A DNA stretch of 25,105 nt from Spongospora subterranea (GCA_900404475.1 OUQQ01000264.1:1-25105), one strand, 5' to 3'; shown: positions 1-9,109, counted from the first letter of the stretch. Numbers and translations are program-made. The notes: generated by a model from the letters alone, not told the origin.

Positions 1-313
1 GCCGTTGCTCCGTTTTTATTCTTTTGAGCGGTATTGCTGATGTTGATTGTTTTGCGTCAGGGGCAGGATACAAGCTGTGCTAATGTATCACAGGCCGCAA
101 ATCAATAGACCTTTCATCTTCATCGGATCACGAGCTATGCCCTGCGCATTTCGATCTCATTTGAGTGGGAGGGCCCTGTCTGGCAATGCTAATTTTTTCC
201 AGACTACATTCTCGTTCTGCCTGCGCTCATTCCGATCATACTCGATTTGTCAGCTAACCCTGCTAGCAAAGTCCCGATTACCACTGGTGGCGTTGCTCGG
301 GTGAGAAAAAAAG

Positions 314-470
314 TGACTCATGATCAAGGAACCAAAACATCCCAAACGATGTGGGTCAGTCAACACACGGCGAGCAGTTGAGGGTTTTATCCTCAAATTC
401 CGGTCGTTTCGGAAAAACGCGATCGCAGGGGTTCCCGATTCTGTCCATATTTTAAACTCCATTTCTAATC
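314..470 (+). promoter_or_regulatory. Putative promoter of secreted gene A (TGACTCA plus AT-rich box)
   Basis: TGACTCA lies at 314-320, 185 bases before the ATG of gene A at 499. An AT-rich ATATTTTAAA follows at 448-457, then TTTCTAATC at 462-470. The order TGACTCA, AT-rich box, TCTAA-like box recurs upstream of the three related genes B, C and D in the same orientation. TGACTCA is the classic GCN4/AP-1 type bZIP site. That a bZIP factor binds here is inference. Confidence 0.5.
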
Positions 471-498
471 TTTGTATTTCCCCAGATATATTCACCTG

Positions 499-1307
499 AT
501 GGGGACACTAATCTTTCTGCTTTCGAGCGTGCTCCTGCTCCATTCCATCAACTTAGGGACCGCAACTGACCAGGCACCGGAAGCGAAATTTAAACGTGTA
601 CAACTAGTTAAACAACTCGTCGAAGGTATCTTGAACTCGTGGTTTTGGATTCGACGGTCCTCTTTTAATTCTGAATATAGTTGAAGAGACAATCAAGGCG
701 ATGGTTGATGAACTCGCCGACAATCAGGGTAAGATATAATCGGCCGATCATTCCGCAATCGCCCTAATGCCGTTCGTCAGGGGCACCAGTTGAACTCGAG
801 AGTCCAATCGCCCCCGGTAATCGTCCTGGTTCGAACACATTGTGCCAATATGTTTCTGAACTCTGTTTTTCCAGTCGAATCAGCTCCAGTCAAGACCAGA
901 AAACGGGATCAGGTCTCGAAGATATGCGGTAAGTTCATCGTGACACATTCTCTGGATATCGACGCACTGAACTGTGTCATTGAACAGCAAAATCGATGCA
1001 AAAAGTGGAGAAAAGTAATTGACTGAGCGTTATCATTTGGTGAGTGAATCTGATCACATTATCGATAGGTCTTCACAAGGTCGCTGAGCAGTTCAAATCA
1101 AGGGATAATCCAGCCAAAGAGCAAGCGCTCATGGACAATTTTCAGCAAATTGACAGGGAGTTGGCCCAACCGAATCTAAAAAAGGGTATCGGTGGCACCT
1201 GGGTCGTTTTACTGAAAAATGTGGTCAAACAGCTGAAGGCACAAGTGAAGCAACGGTTCCAGAGTCCCTCTCGGGTCGCGATTTCAAACGTATTACGAAG
1301 GCATTAA
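499..1307 (+). CDS. Small secreted protein, family member A (six exons)
   Basis: The spliced model is 499-625, 681-728, 781-816, 875-928, 988-1014 and 1069-1307. All five introns are GT-AG and phase 1, so each internal exon (48, 36, 54, 27 nt) is a whole number of codons. The product is 176 aa. Residues 1-22 form a hydrophobic signal peptide, a variable acidic and Pro-containing stretch follows, and the C-terminal half is Lys/Gln-rich and helical. It carries one Cys at 88 and the Trp-centred motif (W142-x3-L-K-x-V-V-x2-L-x3-V-x3-F) that also marks genes B, C and D. An in-frame ATG at 472 would add nine residues before the hydrophobic core, so 499 is preferred. I recognise no known domain. Secretion is well supported; an effector or surface role is inference from the family and its repeats. 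Confidence 0.72.
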
Positions 1308-2382
1308 ACCGGTCAATCTAGTTATAAAATCCGACGAATTTGGGCAGATTTCGATAGAGGAAGAGGATTTGTGTCGCTAGTTTATGACAGTCGCGAACCA
1401 ACCCAGGGAAATCAAAGGGACAAAGATGGGGTTTTCGTGGAATAACGTGAGTCGTCGATCAATGATCATATCTTGTTCGGATAATCTATGGCGATAGTTG
1501 GTGTGGACAATTAATAGAGTGCCGAATAGGGCGATCAGATTTTGTGCCAATCGAGGACAACATTGATAGTGACGTCCCATCGAGGTGACACCGTGATAAT
1601 TCCAAAAAAAAAACAATAAAGTTTTTGATGACAATTTGATTTCGTTAATTTTGTCGAAATCATCGTCAGTCCAATCTGCACCATTCGATCAATTCTGAAC
1701 ACGGGTCCAGCTGATTTCAGGATCAGCTGCGATAACATGTGGGATCAAAATCCCAAATCCCGTCGCAGATTGGTCTGTTTTTTCCTGAGGCCATTAATAT
1801 GAGGGCGTCGTTGATGTTGATGATCTGAACAACGGCTGTTCAACTATCGCAACCTCCTCTGATATACTCATGAAATGTGATTCGTTGCCCAGTTCATGAT
1901 AACCAGGTAGGGTTACAAACTGGGGAGCGCCGACACAAAACAAACACCCAATACAATCTCGCCCATCTGGCAATTTCTGTTGGGGCCGTTCCTGGGGCGA
2001 ATATTCGTTAATCGAATGGATCTGGTCCGTTGATCATCGCCGGCGTTTTGATGTCAGATATTGATCCAATCGGATTCCAGTTCCTTTTGGGCCGAGTTAT
2101 CACGCCGTAAACTGCCGGCATCGAATGGAAACCCGGTTGTCGTGAATCCTTTGCTGTGTAGAACGTGTTCAGTTTGAACAGGTAAAAACGAATTTGTTTT
2201 AACTGGAAGGCCTTGTAAACAGATAAACAAACGCCACCCCTCATGATGTCATATTTCCATTCAGTCAAAACTGGCCTGAATATTTCCCCGTATTCAATCA
2301 ATAATCATTGCAACCCATTCAGTTCTGTTCTGTTCAAGCGAGTCCACCACCCCTTTAGACAACCCCAAACCCTGTCCACTGC
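1308..2382. other. Stretch with no supportable gene
   Basis: After the stop of gene A there are only short overlapping open frames without splice logic, domains or similarity to other parts of the window. An A-rich run (1602-1613) followed by AATAAAG occurs on the plus strand about 300 bases after gene A, and is too weak to call a terminator. Confidence 0.5.
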
Positions 2383-2663
2383 TCAATCAAAGACAAAGCA
2401 TCGCATGGGTTCCTGTTGTATCCGCCCAGGCAGAGTCGCGATGCGTCCCTGGTCGGTCCAGATGGCGCTACCAACGCTATTGGGCGACTCAGCCGGCGAC
2501 ATAGGCACACTCTGCCAGAAAAAGAGACAGAGAGGGAGACAGCGGTCTCGCCCAGCTCTTTTCCCAAGCGCTGTTGTTGTTTTCGCAACTCAATTACTTC
2601 GGCACGATAATCCACCACAAGCACTTTTACCTTCAAAACAATGCTGGTAAAACTCCACTCCAT
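2383..2663 (-). CDS. Possible very small spliced gene, unknown function
   Basis: On the minus strand a TATATAAA-type box lies about 30 bases before an ATG at 2663. A short first exon (2663-2631) ends at a GTAAAAG donor. A strong pyrimidine tract ending in GGCAG at 2512 could be the acceptor, opening a second exon (2511-2383) that reads in phase to a TGA. The product would be only 53 residues, rich in Ser/Pro in its middle, with no family I recognise. Alternatively the unspliced frame continues through the putative intron for over 40 codons, including a short Gln/Lys/Leu-rich stretch. Either model is tentative. The support is the TATA box, the acceptor tract and the lack of stops, not homology. 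Confidence 0.22.
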
Positions 2664-2756
2664 TTTTGCAGTTGGCTGTGATCGTTTTATATAGTGTTAA
2701 AGGGGTGATCTGCTGTCAATATTTACTAATGATTGGTCAGGAAAGGGGTGAGCAAG

Positions 2757-2875
2757 ACTCTTTTGGATAGAGGAGCCAATCCACTATCGTTGATATTTCG
2801 GGCAATACAGCACTGCACCTGGCGGTAGAACGAGAACTGTAGACTGCGATAATCTGTGGACATTGGGCAATAATG
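2757..2875 (+). pseudogene. Decayed ankyrin-repeat fragment (plus orientation)
   Basis: Translation gives the ankyrin hallmark in two frames: LLDRGANP from 2760, then after a one-base frame change DISGNTALHLAVERE from 2792. The repeat continues as (stop)TAII, where the inverted neighbour has WTAII, so a TGG codon appears to have become TAG at 2840. A frameshift and a nonsense change within one repeat indicate a dead fragment. No flanking repeats remain. Ankyrin repeats mediate protein binding; nothing is known about the parent gene here. Confidence 0.55.
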
Positions 2876-2910
2876 ATCTCATCACCTCTGTGAGATCTCA
2901 ATCAGATCAG

Positions 2911-3052
2911 TTTCCAATTCCCCCAGATTATAGCAGTCCACAGTATTTGTTCTATCGCCGGGTGCAGTGCTGTACTGCCATCACCATCTGTCCATCACCA
3001 TCTGTTCTGTGGGATCGGCACCGCGACCCAACAGAATTCGGATGATCTCCTC
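2911..3052 (-). pseudogene. Decayed ankyrin-repeat fragment (minus orientation)
   Basis: Read on the minus strand, the sequence gives EEIIRILLGRGADP, then DGSTALHPAIE, then LWTAIIWG, matching the ankyrin fragment next door on the plus strand. Between the two halves is a short direct duplication (two copies of CCATCACCATCTGT on the plus strand, 2984-3004), which disrupts the repeat. The two fragments face each other head to head within 300 bases, so this is an inverted arrangement of the same decayed repeat type. Confidence 0.5.
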
Positions 3053-3585
3053 ACTATATCTCATTGTACCAAGACGCTAAACCGACCCAGACCGTAAATT
3101 GACCGAACCGAGATAATACACTGCATGTGAGAGAGCAGCCCGCCCCAGATTCATCAATTTCGGTAGTTCNCAACAGTCTATCACCGTCCTGGGCAAACAG
3201 CACCACCCATTATCTCATCGCCATCATCGTCACTTATCAACAGATTCGGTTTCTATTTGGCCAATTCGAATCTGTCGCGGCGATTCCACTGTCGACGTCT
3301 CAGGACCGCAATGGAGTGAGAGCTTCGAAATCGAATATTTGTCCGTTTATAGATCGTTGGGTTCGAGCCTTTAGCGACCCTCTGAAGCCACCACACTTGG
3401 ACTGAGAATCAATCCATCATCTCCTACCGCCCCACGATTCGGAATCGACCAACAAAAACACGGCGGACGATGATCGACTTCGACGCGGGAAACGGGACGA
3501 AATCAGATGGCGTATTGTTGCCCTAATCGGCAGATATCACCCCGCCCCTCATTTTTTTCCTGAACTCTTCTAATAGCGCGATGTA
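3053..3585. other. Gene-free stretch with a contig-join N at 3170
   Basis: No gene is supportable. A single N at 3170 probably marks a scaffold join of unknown true length. The segment at about 3245-3300 (gene C side) resembles 5050-5100 (gene D side), sharing TGG(C/T)CAATT and GCGATTCCAC blocks. The duplicated unit carrying genes C and D therefore appears to extend a few hundred bases beyond their stop codons. Confidence 0.45.
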
Positions 3586-4246
3586 TTAGATATCATAGGC
3601 CAGTGGGCGTACTTTACGGGAGATCGATGACGACATCAATCCAAACTGTCCCCTCAACGCTGTTTTAGCCGTTGCCATCTTGCCGAACGCCGACCTCACT
3701 TGCGATTCCAATGTCCCGACAAGATTGAGAAACGGGGCGCGCCATATCATCTCCAGTGACATGATAGTCTTCTTGATTGATTCCAGCTCGTTCAGTAACG
3801 CGCTCTTGTTGGTTGCCACTTCGTCCTTCGCCTGCTCCCAATTGGCCGCTCCTGAACAAGTTCCCAGCGCCATTCGATCATTAAGGGATGATATCAGTTA
3901 CGATATGGCAGTTACCTGTTGTGGTTTCAAGATTTTTTTCCACGATATAGGATCGAACTAGATCAACAAAATTGAAAAAGAACGACGAGACGTGAAATAA
4001 AGTCAACTGACCCATGAAACACTTCTCCAACACTTTTTGAACGGATTGTGTCTCGTCAGCTGAAAGTTGTTGGTCAGATTGTGGCTCGTCAGCTGAAAGT
4101 TGTTGGTCAGATTGTGGCTCGTCAGCTGAAAGTTGTTGGTCAGATTGTGGCTCGTCAGCTGAAAGTTGTTGGTCAGATTGTGGCTCGTCAGCTGAAACCG
4201 ACACGAACATGGCGATGGACACGAACAGAATCAGATGTTTCATCAT
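3586..4246 (-). CDS. Small secreted protein, family member C, with 11-residue tandem repeats
   Basis: Three exons on the minus strand: 4246-4012, 3957-3916 and 3851-3586, joined by two phase-1 GT-AG introns, give 180 aa. Residues 1-19 are a signal peptide almost identical to that of gene D, which supports the start at 4246. Residues 20-65 are four near-perfect copies of ADEPQSDQQLS plus a decayed fifth, an acidic and Gln-rich disordered repeat. The rest is helical, with Cys76 and the family motif at W129 (W-x3-F-L-x-L-V-x2-L-x3-V-x3-FGKM). The last exon aligns with gene D from the first codon to the shared ending in VRP-x3-DI and TAA. The secreted location is predicted. The function is unknown, and resemblance to parasite effectors is by style only (secretion, repeats, duplication). 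Confidence 0.78.
4057..4200 (-). repeat. 33-bp in-frame coding tandem repeat in gene C
   Basis: Four full units of 33 bp begin at 4057, 4090, 4123 and 4156, with a partial fifth from 4189. The units are almost identical, so the array is young. The unit is a multiple of three and encodes 11 residues without disturbing the frame. Gene D has no such array at the same place, so the expansion followed the C/D duplication or was lost in D. Confidence 0.93.
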
Positions 4247-4302
4247 GGTCGAGAGAGCGAGAGAAAGAGTCAGAAGAACTTCAAATGATCGAATAGCAGA
4301 AC

Positions 4303-4398
4303 AATGGATTAGAGATTTAGGAAATAAATAGAGATGTGGAATTGGATGGATTGATTGTCGCCTGTCGATGAACCTTTCGATCGGATGAGTCACCGCCG
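4303..4398 (-). promoter_or_regulatory. Putative promoter of gene C
   Basis: In sense (minus) orientation TGACTCA is at 4392-4386, then a TATTTATT box at 4330-4323 and TCTCTAA at 4315-4309, 63 bases before the ATG. Two blocks are identical to the gene D promoter: 25 bases at 4303-4327 (equal to 6312-6336) and 21 bases at 4378-4398 (equal to 6409-6429). The surrounding DNA is clearly more diverged, which suggests these blocks are under constraint. Confidence 0.55.
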
Positions 4399-4799
4399 AC
4401 GGGTCAGGAAGCAGGTTCCCTGCTCGACGATCGTTCCGATATCTGGGGTTTTGATTCCGGTCCATCCGAACGGGATCATGGAGATGGACCAGATGGGGTA
4501 GGATATTAGCGAGCCAGGTGCAGCTGGAGTCCATCGTGTCAACGACATCTCTTGAGAGACACAGGATCGATATCTTCCCTTCGATATTAATTGATTGAAA
4601 AAAGATGGCGGGATCCCATGTACTTGTGTTCACTCTAATTGCCCTCCCAATTCATACTCGGCCATCATTATTGCCCAGTCCAAACTCCAATTGCTGTACC
4701 AGTTAGTGTTGTGATTTCCATTGTCGACACATTTATCTATAGAATCATAGCGATGTTGGTCATCGTTCTATTCTCATTATGTCGTATTCGGTTATCGTC

Positions 4800-5030
4800 T
4801 CCCAGACGAGGTCCAAATTTGGGCCACGACGCCCATTATCCTTTTAAACCGCTCATGGTCAACCCAATAATAAATAAAACGTTTTTGTATTGCCGGTTGA
4901 TTGTCCGAAGTTCGCAATGACACAAAGGGCGATCGTCACGAGTCGATCGCGACCAGATATAGTCAGAGACCCGCTCGTTTGAGAGGAACCGACATCCCAC
5001 ATCATCATGAACCTGCTGATAACACCATTG
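4800..5030. repeat. Diverged duplicate of 6918-7130, upstream flank of gene C
   Basis: This stretch shares many ordered blocks with 6918-7130: CCCAGACGAGGTCCAA, CCCAATAATMAAT, GGCACAAAGGGCGAT-like and GAGAGGAACCGACAT. The match extends the C/D similarity at least 750 bases beyond each start codon. Genes C and D therefore sit in duplicated units of roughly 1.8-2 kb rather than being a coding-only duplication. No gene is evident in it. Confidence 0.7.
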
Positions 5031-5251
5031 TATATTCCTCAAACGGTATTTGGTCAATTGGAACCTGTGGCGGGCGATTCCACGTGTCGGCGCCCCGAGA
5101 TTAATCGCCTACCGTTCTTCGACATTTCAAACAGGTTATCGATTTATAACCATTGACGACGCCACCACGTCTGGCTTTGACTCATTTTCAAAGTTTTCCC
5201 ATTCGAACAAACTCTGTTTTTCTCAACTACTGTTTCTAATCGCGCGATGTA

Positions 5252-6208
5252 TTAGATATCCATGGACACTGGGCGTACCGCATTGGCCAACAATGAACGC
5301 GACTCCCTCAACGTTGTTTTAAACCTCGCCATCTTGCCAAACCCCGAGCTCACTTTCGATTCCAATGACTTGACAATTTCGAGGAACGGCTGTTTCCAAA
5401 TTTTATCGAACGACTTGATAGTCTCCCTGAGCGATTTGAAATCACTTGAAAACATCTTCTGGATGTCCGCCATCTTTACAAATTCCCCATTCTCAGCGAT
5501 GATTCCTGAACGGAACTGAACGTCAATCGACCATCAAAGCCGATGAAAACCCGGTGATGACCTGCTGTGAGTACTTTGCTGAAACCAGGCGTCCCTTGAC
5601 GGTATTCTGTTTCGATTCGATCGATTAGCGAATAACGCGATAGGGAGCGATATGGGGATATCGTATTACCTGTTCCTTGATCACTATTTGTCGCAAGTTC
5701 GATATTGTCGAGAACTACGTGGNATTTGAAATCACTTGAAAACATCTTCTGGATGTCCGCCATCTTTACAAATTCCCCATTCTCAGCGATGATTCCTGAA
5801 CGGAACTGAACGTCAATCGACCATCAAAGCCGATGAAAACCCGGTGATGACCTGCTGTGAGTACAGTAGTTTGCTGAAACCAGGCGTCCCTTGACGGTAT
5901 TCTGTTTCGATTCGATCGATTAGCGAATAACGCGATAGGGAGCGATATGGGGATATCGTATTACCTGTTCCTTGATCACTATTTGTCGCAAGTTCGATAT
6001 TGTCGAGAACTACGTGGAAAAGTTGGGGAAACGGTCAGAATATCGGAACGAGCGGGCGCCGAACGTGAAATAAACTCAACTCACCCTCGACACACTTGGC
6101 CACCCAGTTTTTTAGCCGACTAAGCCCCGATTCTTCAGACTGCTGTTTGCCAGCAGAAACCGACAGGAACATGGCAATAAACACGAACAGAATCAGGTGT
6201 TTGATCAT
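5252..6208 (-). CDS. Small secreted protein, family member D (interrupted by an assembly-like duplication)
   Basis: Minus strand: exon 1 is 6208-6085 and exon 2 is 6009-5965, both ending in phase 1. The final exon is complete only in the lower copy, 5505-5252. A second partial copy of it (5795-5724) runs into the N at 5723. If one copy of the duplicated segment is removed, the product is 140 aa. It has a signal peptide (1-19), Cys39 and the family motif at W93 (W-x3-F-L-x-I-V-x2-L-x3-V-x3-FGKM), ending in VRP-x3-DI. It aligns with gene C along its length except for C's tandem repeats. As assembled, the transcript would contain exon 2 and part of exon 3 twice. Secretion is predicted; the function is unknown. 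Confidence 0.7.
5434..6017. repeat. About 290-bp direct duplication flanking an N
   Basis: Positions 5434-5722 recur as 5724-6017. Apart from five extra bases (AGTAG) near 5865 in the second copy, they read the same. The copies abut a single N at 5723 and the junction falls in the middle of an exon. This is the pattern expected when two overlapping contig ends, possibly from two alleles, are joined without merging. A real tandem duplication is less likely. Confidence 0.9.
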
Positions 6209-6221
6209 GGTAGAGAGGGTA

Positions 6222-6273
6222 CGCGCGCGAGAGAGAGAGAGAGAGACAGAGAGAGAGAGACAGAGAGAGAGAG
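6222..6273. repeat. GA-rich microsatellite in the gene D leader
   Basis: A GC/GA run with two CAGA interruptions lies 14-65 bases before the ATG of gene D, probably in the 5' untranslated leader. Gene C has a shorter GAGAGAGCGAGAGAAAGAG run in the same place (4250-4268), so the run was present before duplication and then expanded. It accounts for the longer promoter-to-ATG distance in D. Confidence 0.9.
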
Positions 6274-6311
6274 ATGGGATCCAGAAAGGAAGTAGGTGAT
6301 CGACGATAAGG

Positions 6312-6429
6312 AATGGATTAGAGATTTAGGAAATAATTAAAAATGTGGGCGATTGCATGGATTGAGTGAAATTGCCAACCCCCCCTTGTCGGTCGTCGAT
6401 CAACCTTCCGATCGGATGAGTCACCGCCG
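6312..6429 (-). promoter_or_regulatory. Putative promoter of gene D
   Basis: Sense-strand TGACTCA is at 6423-6417 (215 bases before the ATG at 6208), with an AT-rich box near 6339-6331 and TCTCTAA at 6324-6318. The two identical blocks shared with gene C (6312-6336 and 6409-6429) contain these elements. Confidence 0.5.
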
Positions 6430-7356
6430 GGTCCGGAAGTTCGCCCCGTCTCGAATATCGTACCGATATCCGGGATGTAAATCCGGTTCATCCGACGGGA
6501 TCAGGAGGTGGATCCGATGGGGCAGGAGATGATGAGATTAGCGAACTAGGTGGGGCCCGACATGATCAGGGATTTTTGATCCCATCGGTCAAACGACGCT
6601 TTTTCACAGGAACCGGATCGATACACTCTCGATAAACCTCTCATGAGAGTGTGTTCCCTTGTTCAGAACAACACGATCGCCATCTAGACGGCGAATCATC
6701 CCCTGAACAGGTCGTGTTCGGTCATCACCATTGACCTATCCCAGCCCCAATTGCCCGAATTCCTATAAGTTCTGATTCAATTATCGATCCGATGTTAGCG
6801 ATAATTGCCATCGTTGATATTCACGGTATGTTCATATATTTGTACATGACGATATGGTAAATCACGAAATACACCCGGTTTTGTCACGGCCTCACAGGGA
6901 AATTTCCCTTTCATCATCTCCCAGACGAGGTCCAATCTTGGTACCTGATGACCATTGAATCCTTCACCCGCCTATTCCTCCCAATAATCAATATACAGTT
7001 ATTGTTTTGTCGAATCGCTGATTATTGAAGATCGGGAATGGCACAAAGGGCGATTATCACGAGCCGATTGCGATCAATTCTAGCGAGATCTACTGCTTGT
7101 TTCTGTGAGAGGAACCGACATAGCAATCACCAGTACCAGTTTATTGCTGTTTAAAACGTTTACCCAATTTCAATGATCTTTCAGACCAAATCTGCAGATA
7201 ACCAGTAGAGTCCGTCTGAATCCCATGAACGGATTGCTGAACGGCGCCGTTGGTGCGAGGAATCGGGGTGACGCTTTCCTACAACCCGACCTGTCTGGTC
7301 AATCCTCAATAGCATCGCCCTCGAAAGACGACGGCGAACAATCCCACGATCGCCAG
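6430..7356. other. Gene-free stretch between divergent genes D and B
   Basis: No coding region is supportable. The part at 6918-7130 is the duplicate partner of 4800-5030. Genes D (minus) and B (plus) diverge from this interval, so regulatory sequence for both may lie here. Confidence 0.5.
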
Positions 7357-7457
7357 TGACTCACCATATGAGTCGAACAGAAATCGCCATCTTCAAGTTC
7401 CGGCAATTCCGGATTGGCCTGTCGTGGCCATTTCTTATTTATTCTCGCCATCTCTAA
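7357..7457 (+). promoter_or_regulatory. Putative promoter of gene B
   Basis: TGACTCA is at 7357-7363, 143 bases before the ATG at 7500. TATTTATT follows at 7436-7443 and TCTCTAA at 7451-7457. Order, orientation and approximate spacing match those upstream of C and D. The surrounding DNA does not align with them, so the resemblance is not simple recent duplication. Confidence 0.52.
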
Positions 7458-7499
7458 ACTGTTATCGCCCCAGCCGTCTGTCGTTGTCGTTCAGACTCG

Positions 7500-8390
7500 A
7501 TGATGAAGTTGGTGGCCTGTGTGTGGTTGTCGATCTCCCTATTGGAGTTCTGTTGGGGCGATGGCGAAGCGGGCGTGAAGGTCCGGAAACGGGGGAGCGG
7601 GAGCGGCGACTGGAACATCGGCGGCGACGACGACGACGTCGATAGTTTGGGGAAACTGAGCGGATCGTACGAGTTCCGCATGTTCGGAATGACACGAGCA
7701 CGGTCCGACCTGATCGCGCATCTGGCGCAACAGGTCGACGAAGGTATTTCCAGCGGATCGAAACAACCGGTTCGTCAGTTCTAGGACCCATGACCAATCC
7801 GTTTCCACACAGTTAGCCGAGAAACGGACGAGTTTCGAACGACGATTCCCGATTACGGTAATAGCGATTGTCTTCGCGCGCCGAGCGCGTTTGTGGGTTT
7901 CGTTCTGATATTGCGTCGATCAGAAGTGAAAAAGGAGCAGAAGTGGATCAAGTACGACGACGAGCCCGGTAAATGGCATGTTGTCCTGGGATGACAATCG
8001 GCTAACGATTTGTGATAGAGGAGGAGGTTCCCGATATTGTGAAGATGGTTATGAATGTGATCACGTGTAAATACCCGACCAATTGTGATAGCGTGTGTGT
8101 TCTGAGGGGAAATGGCGACAGATTGCGAGGACGTTGGGGTATCGGTGGCTGTCATCCGGGATCGGTACAGGGAAATCCTGGACAAGATCATGACGATCAG
8201 GGAGCAACTCGACATTCCATCGGTTCGAAACTTGATCGAGGAAATATGGTGTGGGTTCTTCAAAGACCTTCTCTCGAAAACAGAGAGGTCCCTGAGGTTT
8301 CTGAACGTGAAGAAGGCGATCAAAAGTGCGATCCCGTCAGGAAATCGGCCAGATAAAGGGCGGAATGATGGAGAAGAACCTCGATCGTGA
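7500..8390 (+). CDS. Small secreted protein, family member B (five exons)
   Basis: The exons 7500-7743, 7813-7857, 7924-7968, 8019-8066 and 8122-8390 are joined by four GT-AG introns of 50-69 bases, all phase 1, giving 216 aa. Residues 1-20 are a signal peptide. A glycine- and aspartate-rich linker with a DDDD run follows, then charged short exons. The C-terminal helical domain carries Cys129 and a Trp motif at 170 (W-x3-F-K-x-L-L), with a Lys/Asp/Glu-rich tail. It is the most diverged of the four family members: Cys to Trp is 41 residues rather than 53-54. A second ATG at 7503 is equally possible. The function is unknown. Two overlapping open frames at its 3' end are resolved by the last intron (8067-8121). 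Confidence 0.7.
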
Positions 8391-9109
8391 CCGGCCATCG
8401 CCAGATGTTATCGGACTGGCGGGTGTTGAGTCTGGAGGGTCGCGTCCTCATCCAGATCATCGTCATGGTCAACGTCGTGGACAAACACTAGCCTTCTGTA
8501 CTATAATACATTGTTGTGATAAGCTGATGTCCAACCAGGTTCAGGAAAACGATGGCGATGGAGCTAGATCAGACAGGGGAAACACGAGGTCCATCGTTCT
8601 TTGTCCATACCGCCCGGCATTTATTTACTGATTTACAATTTACTGAGGAACAATGACAGCGATGAGGATTGTGGTTTAGGATTGAACGGTCTGTAAACTG
8701 GTCACGATGAGTACAACTTGTGTTAGTTTTGGTTGGGTTGAACAGCATTGTAATCTTTTGGTTAATGGCGAAAATCAAGATGCTAGTGAGGCAGGTTTTA
8801 TGTGAATTCAATGCCCAGGCTTAATACATGTGTTGTATTTCATCAAGATTTTTTTTTTTGAGTAAATTCGATGTCGCTCCAGATTCGAATACCGTAATCC
8901 TTGGTCGGATGTATCCCCAAATGTACAGCTTACGCACTTTTTTTAGAGTGAAGGGGTACATTTGAGCAAGGATGGCGTCGATGTTTGTTCCCAGGCTTCT
9001 GGTTGCATCGAACGGAAGATAGAAAATCTACCAAGGACCCCGCCAAAAAAAATTTGAAAAAAAAGGAAAAAAATGCGGAGAAACCTCCGTTGCGGAATGT
9101 TACCGTAGT
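8391..9109. other. Stretch with no supportable gene
   Basis: I see no gene, domain or splice structure here. An A-rich run occupies about 9043-9073 just before the minisatellite, and a T run lies at 8851-8860. Confidence 0.5.

Noticed and set aside
47..304. 85-codon open frame on the plus strand
   Set aside because: No signal peptide, domain, splice logic or similarity to other genes here; composition looks like chance.
3360..3375. GGGTTCGAGCC resembling a tRNA B box; a similar GGGTTCGATTACC near 16187
   Set aside because: No cloverleaf can be folded and no A box lies at a suitable distance.
4048..4296. Plus-strand frame with repeated RQLKVVGQIVA units
   Set aside because: It is the antisense reading of the 33-bp repeat in gene C, which has a signal peptide, introns and a paralogue on the minus strand.
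7424..7808. Several overlapping open frames with Arg-rich or Ser/Pro-rich runs over exon 1 of gene B
   Set aside because: They are shadows created by the GGCGGCGACGACGAC-type stretch of the true exon.
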